Positions 1 to 13,078 of a stretch of 64,000 nucleotides of DNA are shown one piece after another. How positions within the stretch are numbered: position 1 is the stretch's first letter; every line of letters starts with the position of its first letter. Origin of the DNA: Tetrahymena elliotti 4EA (Eukaryota; Ciliophora; Oligohymenophorea; Hymenostomatida; Tetrahymenidae); NCBI GenBank assembly GCA_000231825.2, contig JH720365.1, positions 1 to 64,000 of the forward strand. The letters are read 5' to 3'. Under the pieces are notes generated by a model. It saw nothing but the letters and a program-made list of their open reading frames with translations, did not search any database and had not been told where the DNA came from. The position numbers were made by a program, and so were the translations under genes.

Positions 1-47
1 ACCCCAACCCCAACCCCAACCCCAACCCCAACCCCAACCCCAACCCC
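1..47. repeat. telomere, C4A2 repeats
   Basis: Seven and a half perfect CCCCAA units, read on the C-rich strand at the left end, so the window begins at a chromosome terminus. This unit is the telomeric repeat of Tetrahymena, Ichthyophthirius and relatives. Unique AT-rich sequence starts at once after base 47. Only a short tract is present; natural macronuclear telomeres are longer, so the end is probably trimmed by assembly. Confidence 0.98.
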
Positions 48-367
48 GATATTAAATTATTATTTTGAAAGATTATTAATTTATTCGTTTCAATAAAATA
101 TTTTATTTGAAAATAAGGTAATTAACTTTTTTCATTCATTTATTCATTTAAAATAGAGTTAGTTTATTTTTTATTTAAAATTAGCAACTTTAAAAAATGT
201 TAACGGAAATGTTTAAAATATTTAGAGAGATAAAAATTACTTTTTGTATGAAGAGATATTTATAATATAAATTGATTGATTATAAATAATTGAATATTTT
301 GGATCATATATTTAAATATGTAATTATTGATTGTTTATATTGATCAAATATTAATTGATAGCCAATA
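48..367. other. subtelomeric spacer and 5' region of first gene
   Basis: About 320 bases of AT-rich unique sequence between the telomere and the first start codon. I see no subtelomeric satellite, no gene and no second telomere block. It must contain the promoter and 5' UTR of the RING-CH gene. Confidence 0.7.
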
Positions 368-2116
368 ATGAATTCAGTTGAAAACGATGAAAGTGAGGAA
401 ACAAAGGAATAGGTTGACTACTAGTAAAGAACAAATAATTAAATATATTATGGCCCACTTTAAAAAAATATATAAGAAATAAACCAAGCATCTTAAATTT
501 AATAAAGCTTCAACAACGAGATTTCGTTTAATGGTTTTAAGATATATTATAATGACCCATCTGAGGTGATAAATATTCTGGAGCAGAAAAATGAATCTTA
601 AGAATAATAGCTGAATAATTAACTTGAAAATGATGCTTCTTAAAATAAAATAATAGAAAAAACTTGTAAAGTGTGTTTTGAAGGAGAGTAAGTGATAGAA
701 GAAAAAGGAGAACTTATATATCCATGTCTATGTTCAGGGTCGTGCTAATATATTCATGAATAATGTTTGAAAACTTGGATAGTTTCTAGAGGTTAAAATA
801 TATTTACTGCAAAATGTGAAATATGCAATTATAAGTATCAGTCAGTTTGTGAGAAAGAAAAAAAGATGAATCTAAGATACTCATTTTAAAATAACAAAAA
901 CGGAGCTACAATAACAATAATATTTATTATTTTTTTTGTTATTTCATTAGGAGTGTTTATTCTATTTGTTATAGATATTGCCATAACACTAACATCTTCT
1001 GATAAAGCTATTATTAACTATGATGAAACCCTTAAGATTGTTGCCTTATTTATTATTTTTGTATTTGTTTCAGGTTTTTTTATAGGGATGATTTAGTCTT
1101 TTAAAGAAAATTGTTTATTTGAACATGTGGTGAAATGGCAAATATTCAACTATGATAAAAACTAACAAAAAGCTGATAATTAATTGTAGTAGTAGTAATA
1201 ATAATAACTGTAAGATGAAAGAGATCAAACTGAAAATAACATATAAAATTAGTTGAATCTCATCAGTAACTATTAGCCTTAGTAAATACAAGTTTCTTAA
1301 TAAAATAATTTTGATAATTCAGTTTATCAAAGACAAGAAACCTACTCACATTATTAAAATTAAATAAATGGGAATAACTCTCATCAAAACCCTTCTCATC
1401 TAGAAAACTAAAATCTTTAGTAAATATAATAATAGCCTCCTCAATAAAATACTGAAAGCGATTAAATATCTTAATGGGTTAACTATCTAAGATCAAAATA
1501 AGTAACTCCAACTGCTATCAAAGATGATCCTTATCATGAATTTATAGCAGGCTTAAATAGTGCAGAGAGATTTAAGATGTTAGAAATGTTTGGTTATCAA
1601 AAATAAAATGATATTAATTAAAATGCTATCACTTATGTACACAAAGATAAAATTCATAATCAAGAATTTTAGCCCTAACAAATGATAATAAAAAGCAAGA
1701 TAAATTAAGACTAAAGTGAAAGCTAAATAATCTAGGAGAGCGGCATGATGTAGTAAAAAAAATCTATTGATTTATAGAATTTAAATAATAAATTTAATTA
1801 AAATAACTCTAACTAAAATATCATGGAATTGTAAGATTAAAATATAATGTAAAATAAAAGTAAATCATCCCATATTATTTCTATCAATAAAATAAATAAT
1901 AATATTAATTACAGAGATATAAATAATAAAAGTTAACTAAGTATTTAATAAGATGATATTCATTCCAAAGCTAAGACTCATTTTTAATTTCTTTAAGATG
2001 GAAAATATAGCTAATCTATTGATTATCTAAGATCCTAAGTTATACCACCATAATTTTTAACTGATCAAAAAAAACCTAATCAATTTATAGATGTTATCTT
2101 ATAATGCAATGAATGA
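368..2116 (+). CDS. RING-CH (MARCH-type) membrane E3 ubiquitin ligase
   Basis: Single-exon gene of 582 codons ending at TGA. Residues 100-153 hold a complete C4HC3 RING-CH finger: C100-x2-C103, C120/C122 in a CLCSGSC context, H130-x2-C133 and C150-x2-C153, with the family's CLKTW after the His/Cys pair. Two hydrophobic segments follow at about 180-208 and 224-242, the usual finger plus two-helix MARCH layout. The remaining 340 residues are a Gln/Asn-rich cytosolic tail without a domain I recognise. The family transfers ubiquitin to membrane proteins on endosomes, ER or plasma membrane; the substrate here is unknown. The start is the first ATG in frame. It is the telomere-proximal gene, only 320 bases from the repeat, and looks intact. 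Confidence 0.9.
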
Positions 2117-3134
2117 CATTTACTTTTAATAATGAAGTATCATGAATTATCCCTAAAATATCTAGTTTTATACACCAGTAATTCAAACAAAACACCTAAG
2201 TAAAGTAATTAAACTTTTACATTTTTCAAATATTAATTATAAATATTATTAATATTTTACTCATTTTAATAATTAAATAAAAAAGTTAAAATTTCTCAAT
2301 TAATTTATAATTAAGAATGTATTATTTTATATTTATTTCATATTGTTTTTATAATTTTTCCATACTTCTCAAAATTATTTCTATTTTAATACAATAAATG
2401 ATTTTTACAAATAAATTAGTTTTTTTTAAATTTGCAATTTTATCATAAACTGATTAACTCCTTCATTTTATTTAAAAATTGCTTTTAAGAAAAGCATTTT
2501 ATATTTAATTTGTTTTATATTTTCTACCATTTTTCCATGTTTAAGACTATATTGCCTTTTATAAATCACTTTTAAAAAAATAAATGTATCTACCATTTTT
2601 TAAATTTCCCTTTTTTTTTGATCATTTATTAGCACATAATTTTTATATGAACCAATTTATTTATGATGTTTTATTTAATTGAGTGGAATTTTATAATTTT
2701 TCTATTTAAAAAAATTCAGATATGCTTTAGAGATCAGTAAATTAAATTCTTATCTAGTGCTGAACTTATAGATATTTTAAATTCAATAATTTATTTAATT
2801 ATAAATTTGTAAAAAAGAGAATGTGTAAATAAGTTATTTTTATTATAAGATTAGGAAATTGTTGTTTTTAATATTTTAGATAAAATTCTAATTTTTCATA
2901 AATGATTTTTAAAGAAAATGTTTTAAAATTTTCTGTGAAATTTTGTGAAAAAATAGAAAATATTTTTGGTTTAAAAGATTTGATTTACTGATTTGAATTT
3001 TCTAAATATCAAAATTTAATATTTGTAAAACATGGTATGATTTTAAGATTTTAAGTTCATCAAAAATTGATATTAATTTCAAAAAAAATTCAACACTTAT
3101 TATAATAATTAATTAATTATTGCATTTCTTTTGT
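2117..3134. other. intergenic, no gene seen
   Basis: About 1 kb of T- and A-rich sequence between two plus-strand genes. I see no sustained coding signal on either strand and no RNA gene. It holds the 3' UTR of the RING-CH gene and the promoter of the coiled-coil gene. Confidence 0.6.
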
Positions 3135-5052
3135 ATGAAAAACATAAAAGCTTCTTTCTAAGAATAAGAGCAAGATTCTTTGCAATTCTTAGAAAAACTT
3201 ACAAAATTTAAGAAGGCTTCTTAGGAAATTAAAAAAAAAAATTCTCTAAATGCTCATAAGTTAGAATGGTAAAAGGATATGTTAAAAATGAATAAACTGG
3301 AAAAATCATTAACTAATGAGATTGGATATACTTGCATATAAATAGATAAATTGATTGGACCTTTAAAGCTAATGGAATAGTTTGAAGAAGAAAAAGAAGA
3401 TCATAATAAAAATTTTTTTAGTCTAAATGAAAAGCTAAATTCTAAAAGAGAAAATTTATAATTAAATGTATGGTATTAAGTGAGAAATCTGAGGGATATA
3501 GTCTAAAAAATTAAATCTAACAAAAAAATTGATTTCTAAACTCTACATGAGCTTTACTAGGATATCAAGAAATTTTTGATTTAAAGTAAAGAAGTAGTTG
3601 ATTAAGAGTATGAAGTTTTAAAGACTAGCAAATAAGTGCAAATGGAAAATTACAGAATGGATTAAGAAGCTATGCTAGAAGATATTATTGGAGACAAATA
3701 ATAAGAATTTTTACTTTAAAATGATGATTCCCTATCAGTTACTGCTCCTTCAAAACCTAAATTGTAGTTACTATTAGAAAACGATAATAGTGAATAAGAT
3801 GAAGATGAAATTATTAATTATTTGAAGGTATTTTAGGGAGATGGGGAGGTAGTAATTGAAGAGAAAAGATTACTTGTTTAATATAAAAAAGGTAAAACAT
3901 GAATAAGTATTTTTTAAATATCTGATTATATGTTTAAAATAATTAGCTCTGAGGTTGATGAATGAAAGATATAATTTAGAAATTTTAAAACTTGAAGATG
4001 AATATGAAAATAAGGGTAGAACAGAGCCACCAGAGTTTTTCAAGTTAAATGAAAATTTAGAACAATTTAAGCATATCTACAAGTGCTATAATATGAAAGG
4101 TAAAGAAAGAGATTTCTACATGGAAAGATTGTAATTACACTTCCCAAAGGTAAAGAAGTTGGTGCTTGAAGTGATGGATAGCATTTTGCAGAATAGTGAA
4201 TATAAATAATAGAAGCTAGATTCTCTATATAGAAACTACCTCTCTGAAAGGAGGGAGCTCAAGAGAAAGGCAGAATAATAAATTTAAGATATGCTAGCAC
4301 AAAAAATAGAAGAAAATAGAAGAAATGCTGAGAAACTTCAAACTTAAATGGAGTAAGCAAGAATTCATGAAGAACTTGAATAAAAGAGAATGCTTTTTAT
4401 GATAAAAAAGCAGTAAAAACTAGAAATTTAGAGATAGTTAGAAGAGGAAAGATAGATGGAAGAAAAGAAAAAGAAAGAAATTTATGATTAAAGATGCAAA
4501 GAATCAAAACAAAAAGCAGTAAAGCTCATTCATTCATTAATAAATATAATTTCATAAAATTATTATTTTTAAAAGTTAGAGTATGAAAATTAGAAGAAAA
4601 TAAAAGAAGAAAAATAGAGATTGATAGAGGAAGAAAAACGTAAGTAATAAATGTAGGAGTAAAAAGAAATAGTCCTTAAAAATAAAGATAAAGTACAAGT
4701 TAGATAGGAATACGAACTTGAAAAAATATAAATGAAAGCATATTAAAAGGAGTTAGTAGAAAAACAAAAATTATTAAATGAAGAGAGAATTGAGAATGCT
4801 ATTGAAAATTATCAATTTCGTCCAAGAGTTGAGGCAGATTTTAATAGACTTAAATAACCTACTAAAGCATTAGAAATTAAAAAGCAAACTAAATTAGATA
4901 AAGCTGATAAAGTTTAATTAACTTAAGTACATGGCTACAATGTTAACCAGCTTATGAAGGATATGAGATATAGGTTAAGTTCAGCTCTTGCAGATGCAGG
5001 TCTGTAGCATACTGACTATGCTAGAGATGTTATGAAGTATCTATATCATTGA
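3135..5052 (+). CDS. coiled-coil protein, possibly ciliary (CCDC148-like)
   Basis: The frame opens at ATG 3135 and would hit TGA after base 3891 unless the 55-nt GT..AG intron 3892-3946 is removed, which restores one continuous frame to TGA at 5052. A second AT-rich segment, 4519-4575 (57 nt, GT..AG), is probably also an intron, but it is a multiple of three without TGA, so reading through keeps the frame. The protein (about 600 residues) is highly charged, with long Glu/Lys/Gln/Arg heptad-like stretches, and ends in a conserved-looking block (FRPRVEADFNRL, then MKDMRYRLSSALADAG). That tail reminds me of CCDC148-type ciliary proteins, but this is only a guess. No enzyme motif is visible. Confidence 0.8.
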
Positions 5053-5146
5053 GTTGAAATTTAACAAATAACTCTCAAAAAATCAATTAATTGGTAAAAG
5101 GTTTTATAAATTTGTAAATAGAGTTTTGTGATTTATTTGTTTTTAG

Positions 5147-5734
5147 TCATTCACTTTAAGGTAATTGTTCTCCTTCTTATTAATAACTTAATATCTCTTT
5201 TTTCAAATATACTCTAAATAATTCTTCACAAAATTCAATTGGATTAATTCTAGTAACCTCATTTTCAAGGAGAGCAAAGTTTTCTTTTGATTGAAAATAA
5301 CATTCATTATTACGATTCATTATTGAATCAAAATTTTCTTGTCTTAAAAAAGCTAACTTTATCTCGTCTTGATTCTAAGGTCTTATAAATTATTCACTCT
5401 TATTTAATCTTACCTAATATACCTAGTTGGATAAATACTAACTATTCAAATATTAGCCAAGAGATTAATCCTCTAAATAAGTATTTTTCATAAATTTTGA
5501 TTTATTTTCTCTTTATAAATTTTTTATTTGTTTTAATTTATAAAGAAAATATAGAGTGTATTTTTGTTTTATATTACTATTATTATATACAGGGTGCTTT
5601 TATTCAGAGGCCAAATAAAACTTCTTTAAATCTCTCAATTTTTGATTTTTAGATATCCAATTAAAATAATCATCTTAGATTAAGATATTTAATAATTTGG
5701 AATTGCTTTTTTTAAAGTTTCTTAAATAGAACAT
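5147..5734 (-). CDS. unknown protein, 3' part of a minus-strand gene
   Basis: From ATG at 5734 (minus strand) the frame is open for 195 codons to TGA at 5147-5149. The composition is convincingly coding, with a mix of charged and aromatic residues (for example DDYFNWISKNQKLRDLKKFY and INPIEFCEELFRVYL). No domain is recognised. The frame stays open above this ATG to a TGA at 5783, and more coding-like sequence lies at 5790-6240 in broken frames, so 5734 may be an internal Met of a longer gene. The 3' end lies only about 95 bases from the end of the convergent coiled-coil gene. Confidence 0.6.
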
Positions 5735-6240
5735 TATTTAAAATTAATTGATATAAGTATTGAGTTAATGTTAGCTAATTATTCATTTTTTTAGTTATTT
5801 TACATAATCCTAATTATAAAGAAGATCTAACATTTCTAAAATTTGGTTTGCTTTACTATTTTATTAGATATTTTATAATTTTGATAAATTTAATTTCTTT
5901 AAAAGTGCTTAAAATATAAATAATTTAACTAAATTGATTAACTGTCACTTTAAATCAAGTAGTTATTTAATCTATACCCATATTTTGGCATTCAAAATAT
6001 GTTCAATAAAAGCTTTAATATTGAGAATCTTGTTTAATAGAAAAATGGTTTTCTTACTCAATTAATAAAATTATTGGTTTGTGAACTATCTTTTGTTTTT
6101 TTATTAAAGTCAAATCATATTTTTTAAATGTTAATTTGAATAATTTTAAATCACTTATTGGTGTAGGACAATTTAAGATAAAAATTTAAAATCTAGTATA
6201 TAGTTGTTATGATTCTTAGTTTAACTTTGAATTTAGATTT
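5735..6240 (-). pseudogene. coding-like but interrupted 5' extension of the 5147-5734 gene
   Basis: On the minus strand, protein-like runs appear in order. Between about 6240 and 6010 there is a run containing CPTPISDLKLFKLTFKKYD. Next comes a run (EHILNAKIWVQIKQLLDLK) shifted by one base. After an in-frame TGA at 5945-5947 there is a further run (about 5944-5786), then TGA at 5783-5785, then the intact 3' frame. Candidate GT..AG introns of only 36 and 29 nt exist, but they do not restore one frame. The options are unusual micro-introns, a decayed gene, or base-call errors. The region also overlaps, on the other strand, the possible upstream start of the RCC1 gene. Confidence 0.35.
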
Positions 6241-6367
6241 TTGTCAATTTTTAGAATTAAAAAACAGTAAAATTTAATTTGAAACCTAATTTATTAGTTT
6301 ATTGCATAATATCAATTTCTTTTATTTAGGAAAATACAAATATGACAACAAGTAGGATTAGATTGAT

Positions 6368-9300
6368 ATGATATATAAAAATAAATTTTGTTTTAAGTCT
6401 ATTATATAGGTACCTTACCTTAGTAGGAGTGTAAAGAGCAATAAGTAAAATCAAAAAATAGGTATTTTAACAAAATATTTAGCACAATAATAACTAATTT
6501 GTGTTTAACTATTTACTAAATATGCATTTATATTTAGGTTATTTTATCCAATATAACCTGAAGTGGATTCTTTAAAAGAGGATGCTCAAAAAGAAAAGCC
6601 CAAAAAAAACTTTTCATATTAAAATTCGATGTCAGATGATAGTCCTAAAAAAAATGAATAGAATAAAATGTAAAGAAAAAAAATATAGTTTAGAAATGTT
6701 AATTGTGGATAAGATTTTGCAATTCTTTTAGATAGTAAATTTCACTTTTTAATTATTTTCTTTAAATTTACAAGATATAAAAAATATTTTTTATCTAAAT
6801 TCTGCTGTAAGAATAGGGACAGGCATGGAGCTTTGGTGCTGGATTAGACGGACAATTAGGAATTAGTAAATAGAAACAAAATTAATTCTACTTAATAACT
6901 AATATTTATATATATTTAATTTTAGATGAGAAGATAAGAATTTTATTAAAGTTGAAAGCTATTAATTTATCAAAATAAAATGTTAATTTTAAGGAAATCA
7001 GCTGTGGCTAGAGGAATGTTTTAGCTTTTGATGGTAAATTTACTTTTTTTATTTATGTTACATTTTAGTTTCCTTTTTGTTAGAAAATGGTAAGCTATAT
7101 TGTTGGGGTCATCTTTCTTAGTTCAAGTGTGGTATTCCATGTAAAGAGAACTAACAAGAGCAACTATATCCTTTATGCATAACTAGTGATGTTATGATAA
7201 AGGCTAAACTTTCACAAAAAAGGAGATAGTCAAGATTGTTTTCTTAAATGTCATTCTAATCAGCATTGATTTCATCCCAATAGAAATAAATGATTAATGA
7301 TTTATTGTACGATAACCCGAAAGTATCTTTAGTCTCAGCTGGTATATACTTTTCTTATTGTGGAGCATCAGAAAACAAGCACATAGTCTGTTTTGGATAC
7401 AATTAAAAAGATAAGATGGGCATAGGTTAGAAAGAAAAAGAGATAATTGAACCCTAAATTGTGCCATTTTTTAATGTAAAAAAAATTTTTGTATTTTTTT
7501 AACAACTTTCTTTTTAAAAAAAGTCAATCTTAGTTTAAGGGATTTCTTGTAGCAAAGATCACTGTGCTGCTTGGGATCATTAAGGTCATGTTTATACTTG
7601 GGGAGATCCTTAATGTATTTTTATTAAAATTTCAGTGATAAGTATATAAATTCTAATTTATTGATAGATGGTAAATTAGGTCATCCTTATCAATAGGGAT
7701 TGATGAGATAAGAAACATAAAAAACACCAAAAAAAGTTAACATTATTTGCTAATGAATTTTTTCAACATATTAATTTTATTAGGTTGAATAGTTGTAAAG
7801 TGAGTTCATTGTTTAAGTATGTTGCACCTTCAAAGAAACCGTTGCTCTGACTAGAGATGGGTATTTGTATTCTTGGGGTATAGGAAATGCATAAGATCAA
7901 TTACTTGATTAAACCACAAAAAAACCGAAGCCATAAAACTAAGAAGAATACAGGCCTATTTTATTAGATGTCAAAATTGATAAATAAGATGTTCATTTCA
8001 TTAAAATCTCTGGAAAATACACTCATCTAGCAGCAATTGATAAATATGGAAGACTCTTTACATGGGGTGATAACTAAACTGAATGCCTTGGTCATCCTAA
8101 TTTAAGACAAACTTTAAAAGAAGATGATTTTGTAATTATTTTTCTTTTTTTTAATATTAAATAGATCAATTTTTATTGAAGTATTTTTTTTAATGTTAAC
8201 AATCAACTGACCAATAGAATATGCAAGATATTTTTAATGAATAATAGTATTTGGCATAAAATTACCTTCAAATATCTAGGAATTAAAGATTTTTTAAAAT
8301 ACATTTAAAAATACTGTACATATATTTTAAAATTAAACTGAAACATTTTTTAATTTAAAAAAGTACATTTTTGATGTTAAAGAGCCTAAATTAGTTGATC
8401 AGTTTTTAAATTAGTTTATTATAGATGTTGACTGTGGACATAACTTTACTACAGTGATTTGTGCTTCTAAAAAATCATTTAAACTTACAGAATCAATATA
8501 CTACTAAAGATACATAAAATTTATGTAATCAGAGCTAAGAAACTAAGTAGATGTCATTAAGTAATATACAAAAAGAAAAGCTGCTATTTAAAATAGTTTA
8601 GAGAGAAAAGGATCATAAAGTTCAAGAAATAGATCTAGTGTTTTTAGTCCTAGAATTTCAAACAGGATTGAAACTCCAAAATCATAATTAGCAAAATTCA
8701 ATTTTAATTCACAAAGTTTTTAACTAAGTGATTAATAGGAATCAGCAAGTTAATAATAAAATTAATTGAATGATTCATTAAATAAACAAGCTTCATTTAA
8801 CAAATTAAACAGATAAATTAGTAATTAAAATATATATATTGCTACAAAAAGTATGGAAAGTTAACAAGAGTCTATGTAGGAAGCAACTTTTTCATTCTAA
8901 AATTCTATTGCATAATAAGATATTCAATCATCAACTTCGATATAAAATCCTTTTGAAAAAAATTAAAATGAATAAAACAATAAATTTTAGAATACAAAAA
9001 ATAAATTTTATTTTGGTGGTAAAAATCTAAATAATTTTGATAGTAGTAAACTTTCTTCTTCCTAAAGTATCCAAAGTCTAACCTCAAGACATAAAAAATT
9101 AATTGACCTTTCAGTTAACAAATCAGCTCGTAATATTTATAAATAACCTTAATAAGATTACTTTAGTACTGGAAAGAAAACTAAATTTGGAATGATGATG
9201 CAAGAGATTGAAGAAGCTAAAACTTTAGAGACAACTCAGAAATAATCAGAAAACTAAACCAAATTGGGAACTTAAAATTAAATCATAGATACAGATCAAA

Positions 9301-12300
9301 CCTAATAAATCATCATGAAAAATTAGAATTATAAAGTAGATAGCTTCTTTAAAATAAAATAAAAGAATACACTTTAACTATCTACTGATGAGTAGGAATT
9401 GTCAACAGCAAGAAAAACTTCATTCAATATGAATGAAACTGGCTAAATGGATTAGTATACAGGGAAAAAAATGGAAGAAAATAATATTTCCAATTCTTAA
9501 AGATCAATCAATAGGTCTTTTGAATCAGCTGTGAATCACTTTTATGAGTAAAATAACACTGAATAAAAATAAAATGAGCAGGAAAATACTAACGAAAAAC
9601 AAAATAATTAAAGCTGCTTTAAAGATTAAACTTAAAAAAAGCAATTATATTAAGTAAATAAAAATAGAATATCTTCATTTTATTCAACAAAAAGTAACTT
9701 TGAGAAAAAAGAAGATTTAGATTCATAGGAATTGTAAGAGTTTTTAAATAAATTTAAATGGAAGACTGACCAACAAAGAGAGAATTTGATAAAGAAATTT
9801 AAAGAAATTCAACATTAAAATAAAATAAAATCAGAATTGTTAAAATAAAGTAGACAATATAAAAAGAATTTAATATCTGGCATAAGTGATGATATTGTAT
9901 TAAATGAAATAGATGAGGATTAAGGATTTATTGCTTAGTATAATTTTGATAAAATTTCAGATTTAGTTCTTTTTAAAGAGTTAAAAGATCCAAACTACTT
10001 TCCACTTCATAAAAACTACACAATTACCTCTATCGTTAACTCATAAGACAAAAATTCTTTAGAGTATCCTTCAATTTAAAAGTTCCAGTAGAATTAAATT
10101 TCTATTGAAGCCTCAAGAAAGTTTAAAAAAATATTCCAGGAAATAAGTGAACAGTACATAGAAGAATCTGAATTATCTTAACAGTTATAAAAGGAAGCAG
10201 AAAAATATTCTAATGATAAGGAAAAGCTAAGACAAATCTTATTAAAAAAAGAATATTTGGAGATCATAGAGAAAAAGTAAGAAAAAGAGCATATGATATA
10301 TTTATTAAGTGATCCTGCTAACTCTAAATAATAGAACGGATTACAGGATAATTAATCATTTTCTTACACTACAAGAAATACAAAAGATTCTCAAAAAAAA
10401 TTTACTTTTGAAGAAACTACAAAAAAGAGATCTTTTACAAAATAAGAATATACAGAACCAGATCGTGATGAAGTTTTGTATGAAATTCAAAAACAAAATC
10501 TAAACTTTAAAAAGGAATGTAAAATTAAATTCCCTGATTATAGTTAGCAGTTGAAAGTTATTAAATAAACTTAGAAAAATGGAGAATAGGCAATTAAAAT
10601 TCATAAAGACATTGATAAAATTATGTATGATATGAGTTTAAAAAAACCAATTTAAACGAAGCAGTAAAAGTTATAAAAGCTATTACAAAACTCTAATTCA
10701 TTAAAAGAAAAAACAATGAGAGCTATGATTACAAGCGAAGAATTATTAAAATAAAAAATAAATAAATACCAAGAATAATTAGATAAGCGTAGAAAGAGTT
10801 TCATTGAAATACTTTAACAAAAACAAGAACAAAATAAATAGAAACAATTAAAAAAAAAAAATTTAATAACTCTATTAGCAACAGAATAAATTTTAAACTT
10901 CTTTGCAGATGTTAAATGCCAAGCTTTAGAAAAAAAGAAAAACATGTTTAGAAATAATTTATGTGCAACATAAATCCAAAGATATTTTAGAAATTACATC
11001 CTCAATAAAAAGACTTTAGCAAAAATGAGTTACAAGGTTAAAATGTTCTTTTAAAGAGTCATCTTAAGATTTGTAACTAAAAGGAACAGCAAAAAGAAGA
11101 GAGAAGCTTGTACTCTAATTTGTAGGCATTTCCTTGTGTAGAAAATTCAAAAAATAACAAAAATCAGGATTGTTTTTCTTTTGAACCAAATCAAAAAGTT
11201 AATTTCATTTTTTAAATCAAATTTATTTCTATTTTTATTTAAAAAACCATTAAAAAAAATTTAATTTTAAATCAAATTAAAAATGATAACAATTTAATTA
11301 AAAAATTTTTTTTGAAATAAACAAAAATAGCATCTAAAAGTTTATTTAGTGGTGTTAGCATTAGTAGTTATCATAAATTAGGGTATATTCTGACAAATGG
11401 GACCATTATTTAACATCAACATTTAAAATTTAAGATAATGAGATTTTAAAACTGAAAAAACAGGAATTTAAGCAAGTTGGAGGACAATTTTCTTTTGAAG
11501 GTATTTCTATTTTTAAATTATTTAAATCAAATTTGATATCTAAATAAAAGGTAACATATTTAATAGTGATGAAAGTCATACAAATACTTAAGGAACTTCT
11601 TCTTTATACTAAACGAGCTAAATGGAATTCTAGTAATTTAAAAAAAATAAATAAATTACAAAACTTCTAAATATTGGTATTAATGAAGCTAAATAATTTA
11701 CTCAAAATAACTTGTAAATAATTTAAAATAAATTAAAATTCAATATATTTCAATTTATATTCAGGAAAATAATACCAAACATAGCATCCATTACTAATGA
11801 TTATGGTAATTAATCCTATTTAGATCTTGATTAATTCAAAAAAGAAAACGATTTAAATCATTCACCCTCAAAGCCTATTCTAAAAGCCAATAAAACTGGT
11901 ACATCTTTCACCCAACAAATAGCCTACAATTAATTTTTCAAATAATGTGATATTCTTCTTCCTTTTACAGTCCATAGTAATCATTTTAACTTCATATCTA
12001 ATAATCTAATATTGTTTAACTAATACTATTAGGAGATCTTTTTTTGTTGCCGCCTAGCTTTAAAATAAAATATGGAAATGAAGAAATTCATTCTAAAATA
12101 AGCTAAAAAGCAATAAAGCTTGAACTTGATATTAAGATAAAAATTATCAGTAAATTATTTCATTTTAAAAACTTTAAATTGTTAATTTTAATACAAATAA
12201 TATACAAAGAGGAAATATATTTAAAATCTCAAAAAAATACAAATAAAATTAAAGATTTCTTTATTATTTAAAAATTTGTTGTCACCAAAACATCAAATAT

Positions 12301-13078
12301 TTTTTATCTGCACAGAAATCTAAAATATATTGGATAAAAAGCAAAATATTTAAAAAGTTGATAAATTTTAATAATAGAGTAGCATATTTTAAAATAGACA
12401 AAAGAGTTCTATGGTAAACTTAAAGTTTATAAAGCCAATATAGAGCAGTTTGTCCTGTAGAATAAAAAGATAGTAAACTTGTAAAGGACTGAACTTATGA
12501 TAAAAACAAATAAAGAATCACTTAGTAAAATGTAAAAGAGAGAGGAAATATAATATAACCAGAGAATTTAAAGGATAATAACAAAAAGACCAATGAAAAG
12601 TAAGATTAAAAACAAATTTTTTATGATAATTATTGTGCTTTTAAATAGGGGACAAAGAACTTTTTATTAAAGATCATCTTCCTTTTGGTTCAATAGTATC
12701 ATAAATAGCTGCAAGTATGCCAGAAGCACCTAGTAGGCCCAAATTAAAAATTTCTTTAACATTGAAGTATTTATATTTTATTTCAATTAAAAAAATATTT
12801 CTTTTTCACTTATAATTAATAATGTTTATGATTCACTTTGATATCTATTATTTCATTCATTCATTATATTGTTTATTATTTGAAATTTTATCTTTTTATA
12901 ATTTTTTTATATAAATTATTTATTCATTTTATTTTTTATAAAAAAAAGATAGTTTGAAGAGTATTTTAAGAGTTATTATAATGAATTTGTTAAGAAGTAT
13001 AATTAGTTATGCCTAGATGAAAGAATTAAATCCCATTAATATATTGTTATTAAAAATAAGTTTAATCAAGATTAATGA
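6368..13078 (+). CDS. RCC1-repeat protein with IQ motif, 13 exons
   Basis: Exons 6368-6734, 6812-6865, 6926-7033, 7084-7475, 7524-7614, 7668-7735, 7784-8131, 8364-11197, 11331-11500, 11551-12149, 12380-12599, 12649-12766 and 12949-13078 join in frame through GT..AG introns (48-232 nt) to about 1832 residues, ending in TGA. Residues 110-500 form a seven-bladed-type RCC1 propeller; blade signatures seen include NCGQDFAILLD, AWSFGAGLDGQLGI, EISCGQRNVLAFD, LYCWGH, HVYTWGDP, LYSWGIGNAQDQLL and DVDCGHNFTTV. A Q/N/S-rich linker and coiled coil follow, then an IQ-like helix (TQIQRYFRNYI) near exon 8's end and a basic C-terminal tail. RCC1 propellers act as GEFs or scaffolds; the target is unknown. 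The start is uncertain: ATGs at 6209 and 6629 share the frame. Confidence 0.85.

Noticed and set aside
5783..5947. In-frame TGA codons as selenocysteine
   Set aside because: No selenoprotein motif surrounds either TGA, a frame shift lies nearby, and no SECIS-like hairpin was seen; decay or missed introns are simpler.
8839..9087. Short frames on both strands near 8.9-9.1 kb
   Set aside because: They lie inside exon 8 of the RCC1 gene in other frames; the gene's own frame is open across the region with TAA/TAG as Gln.
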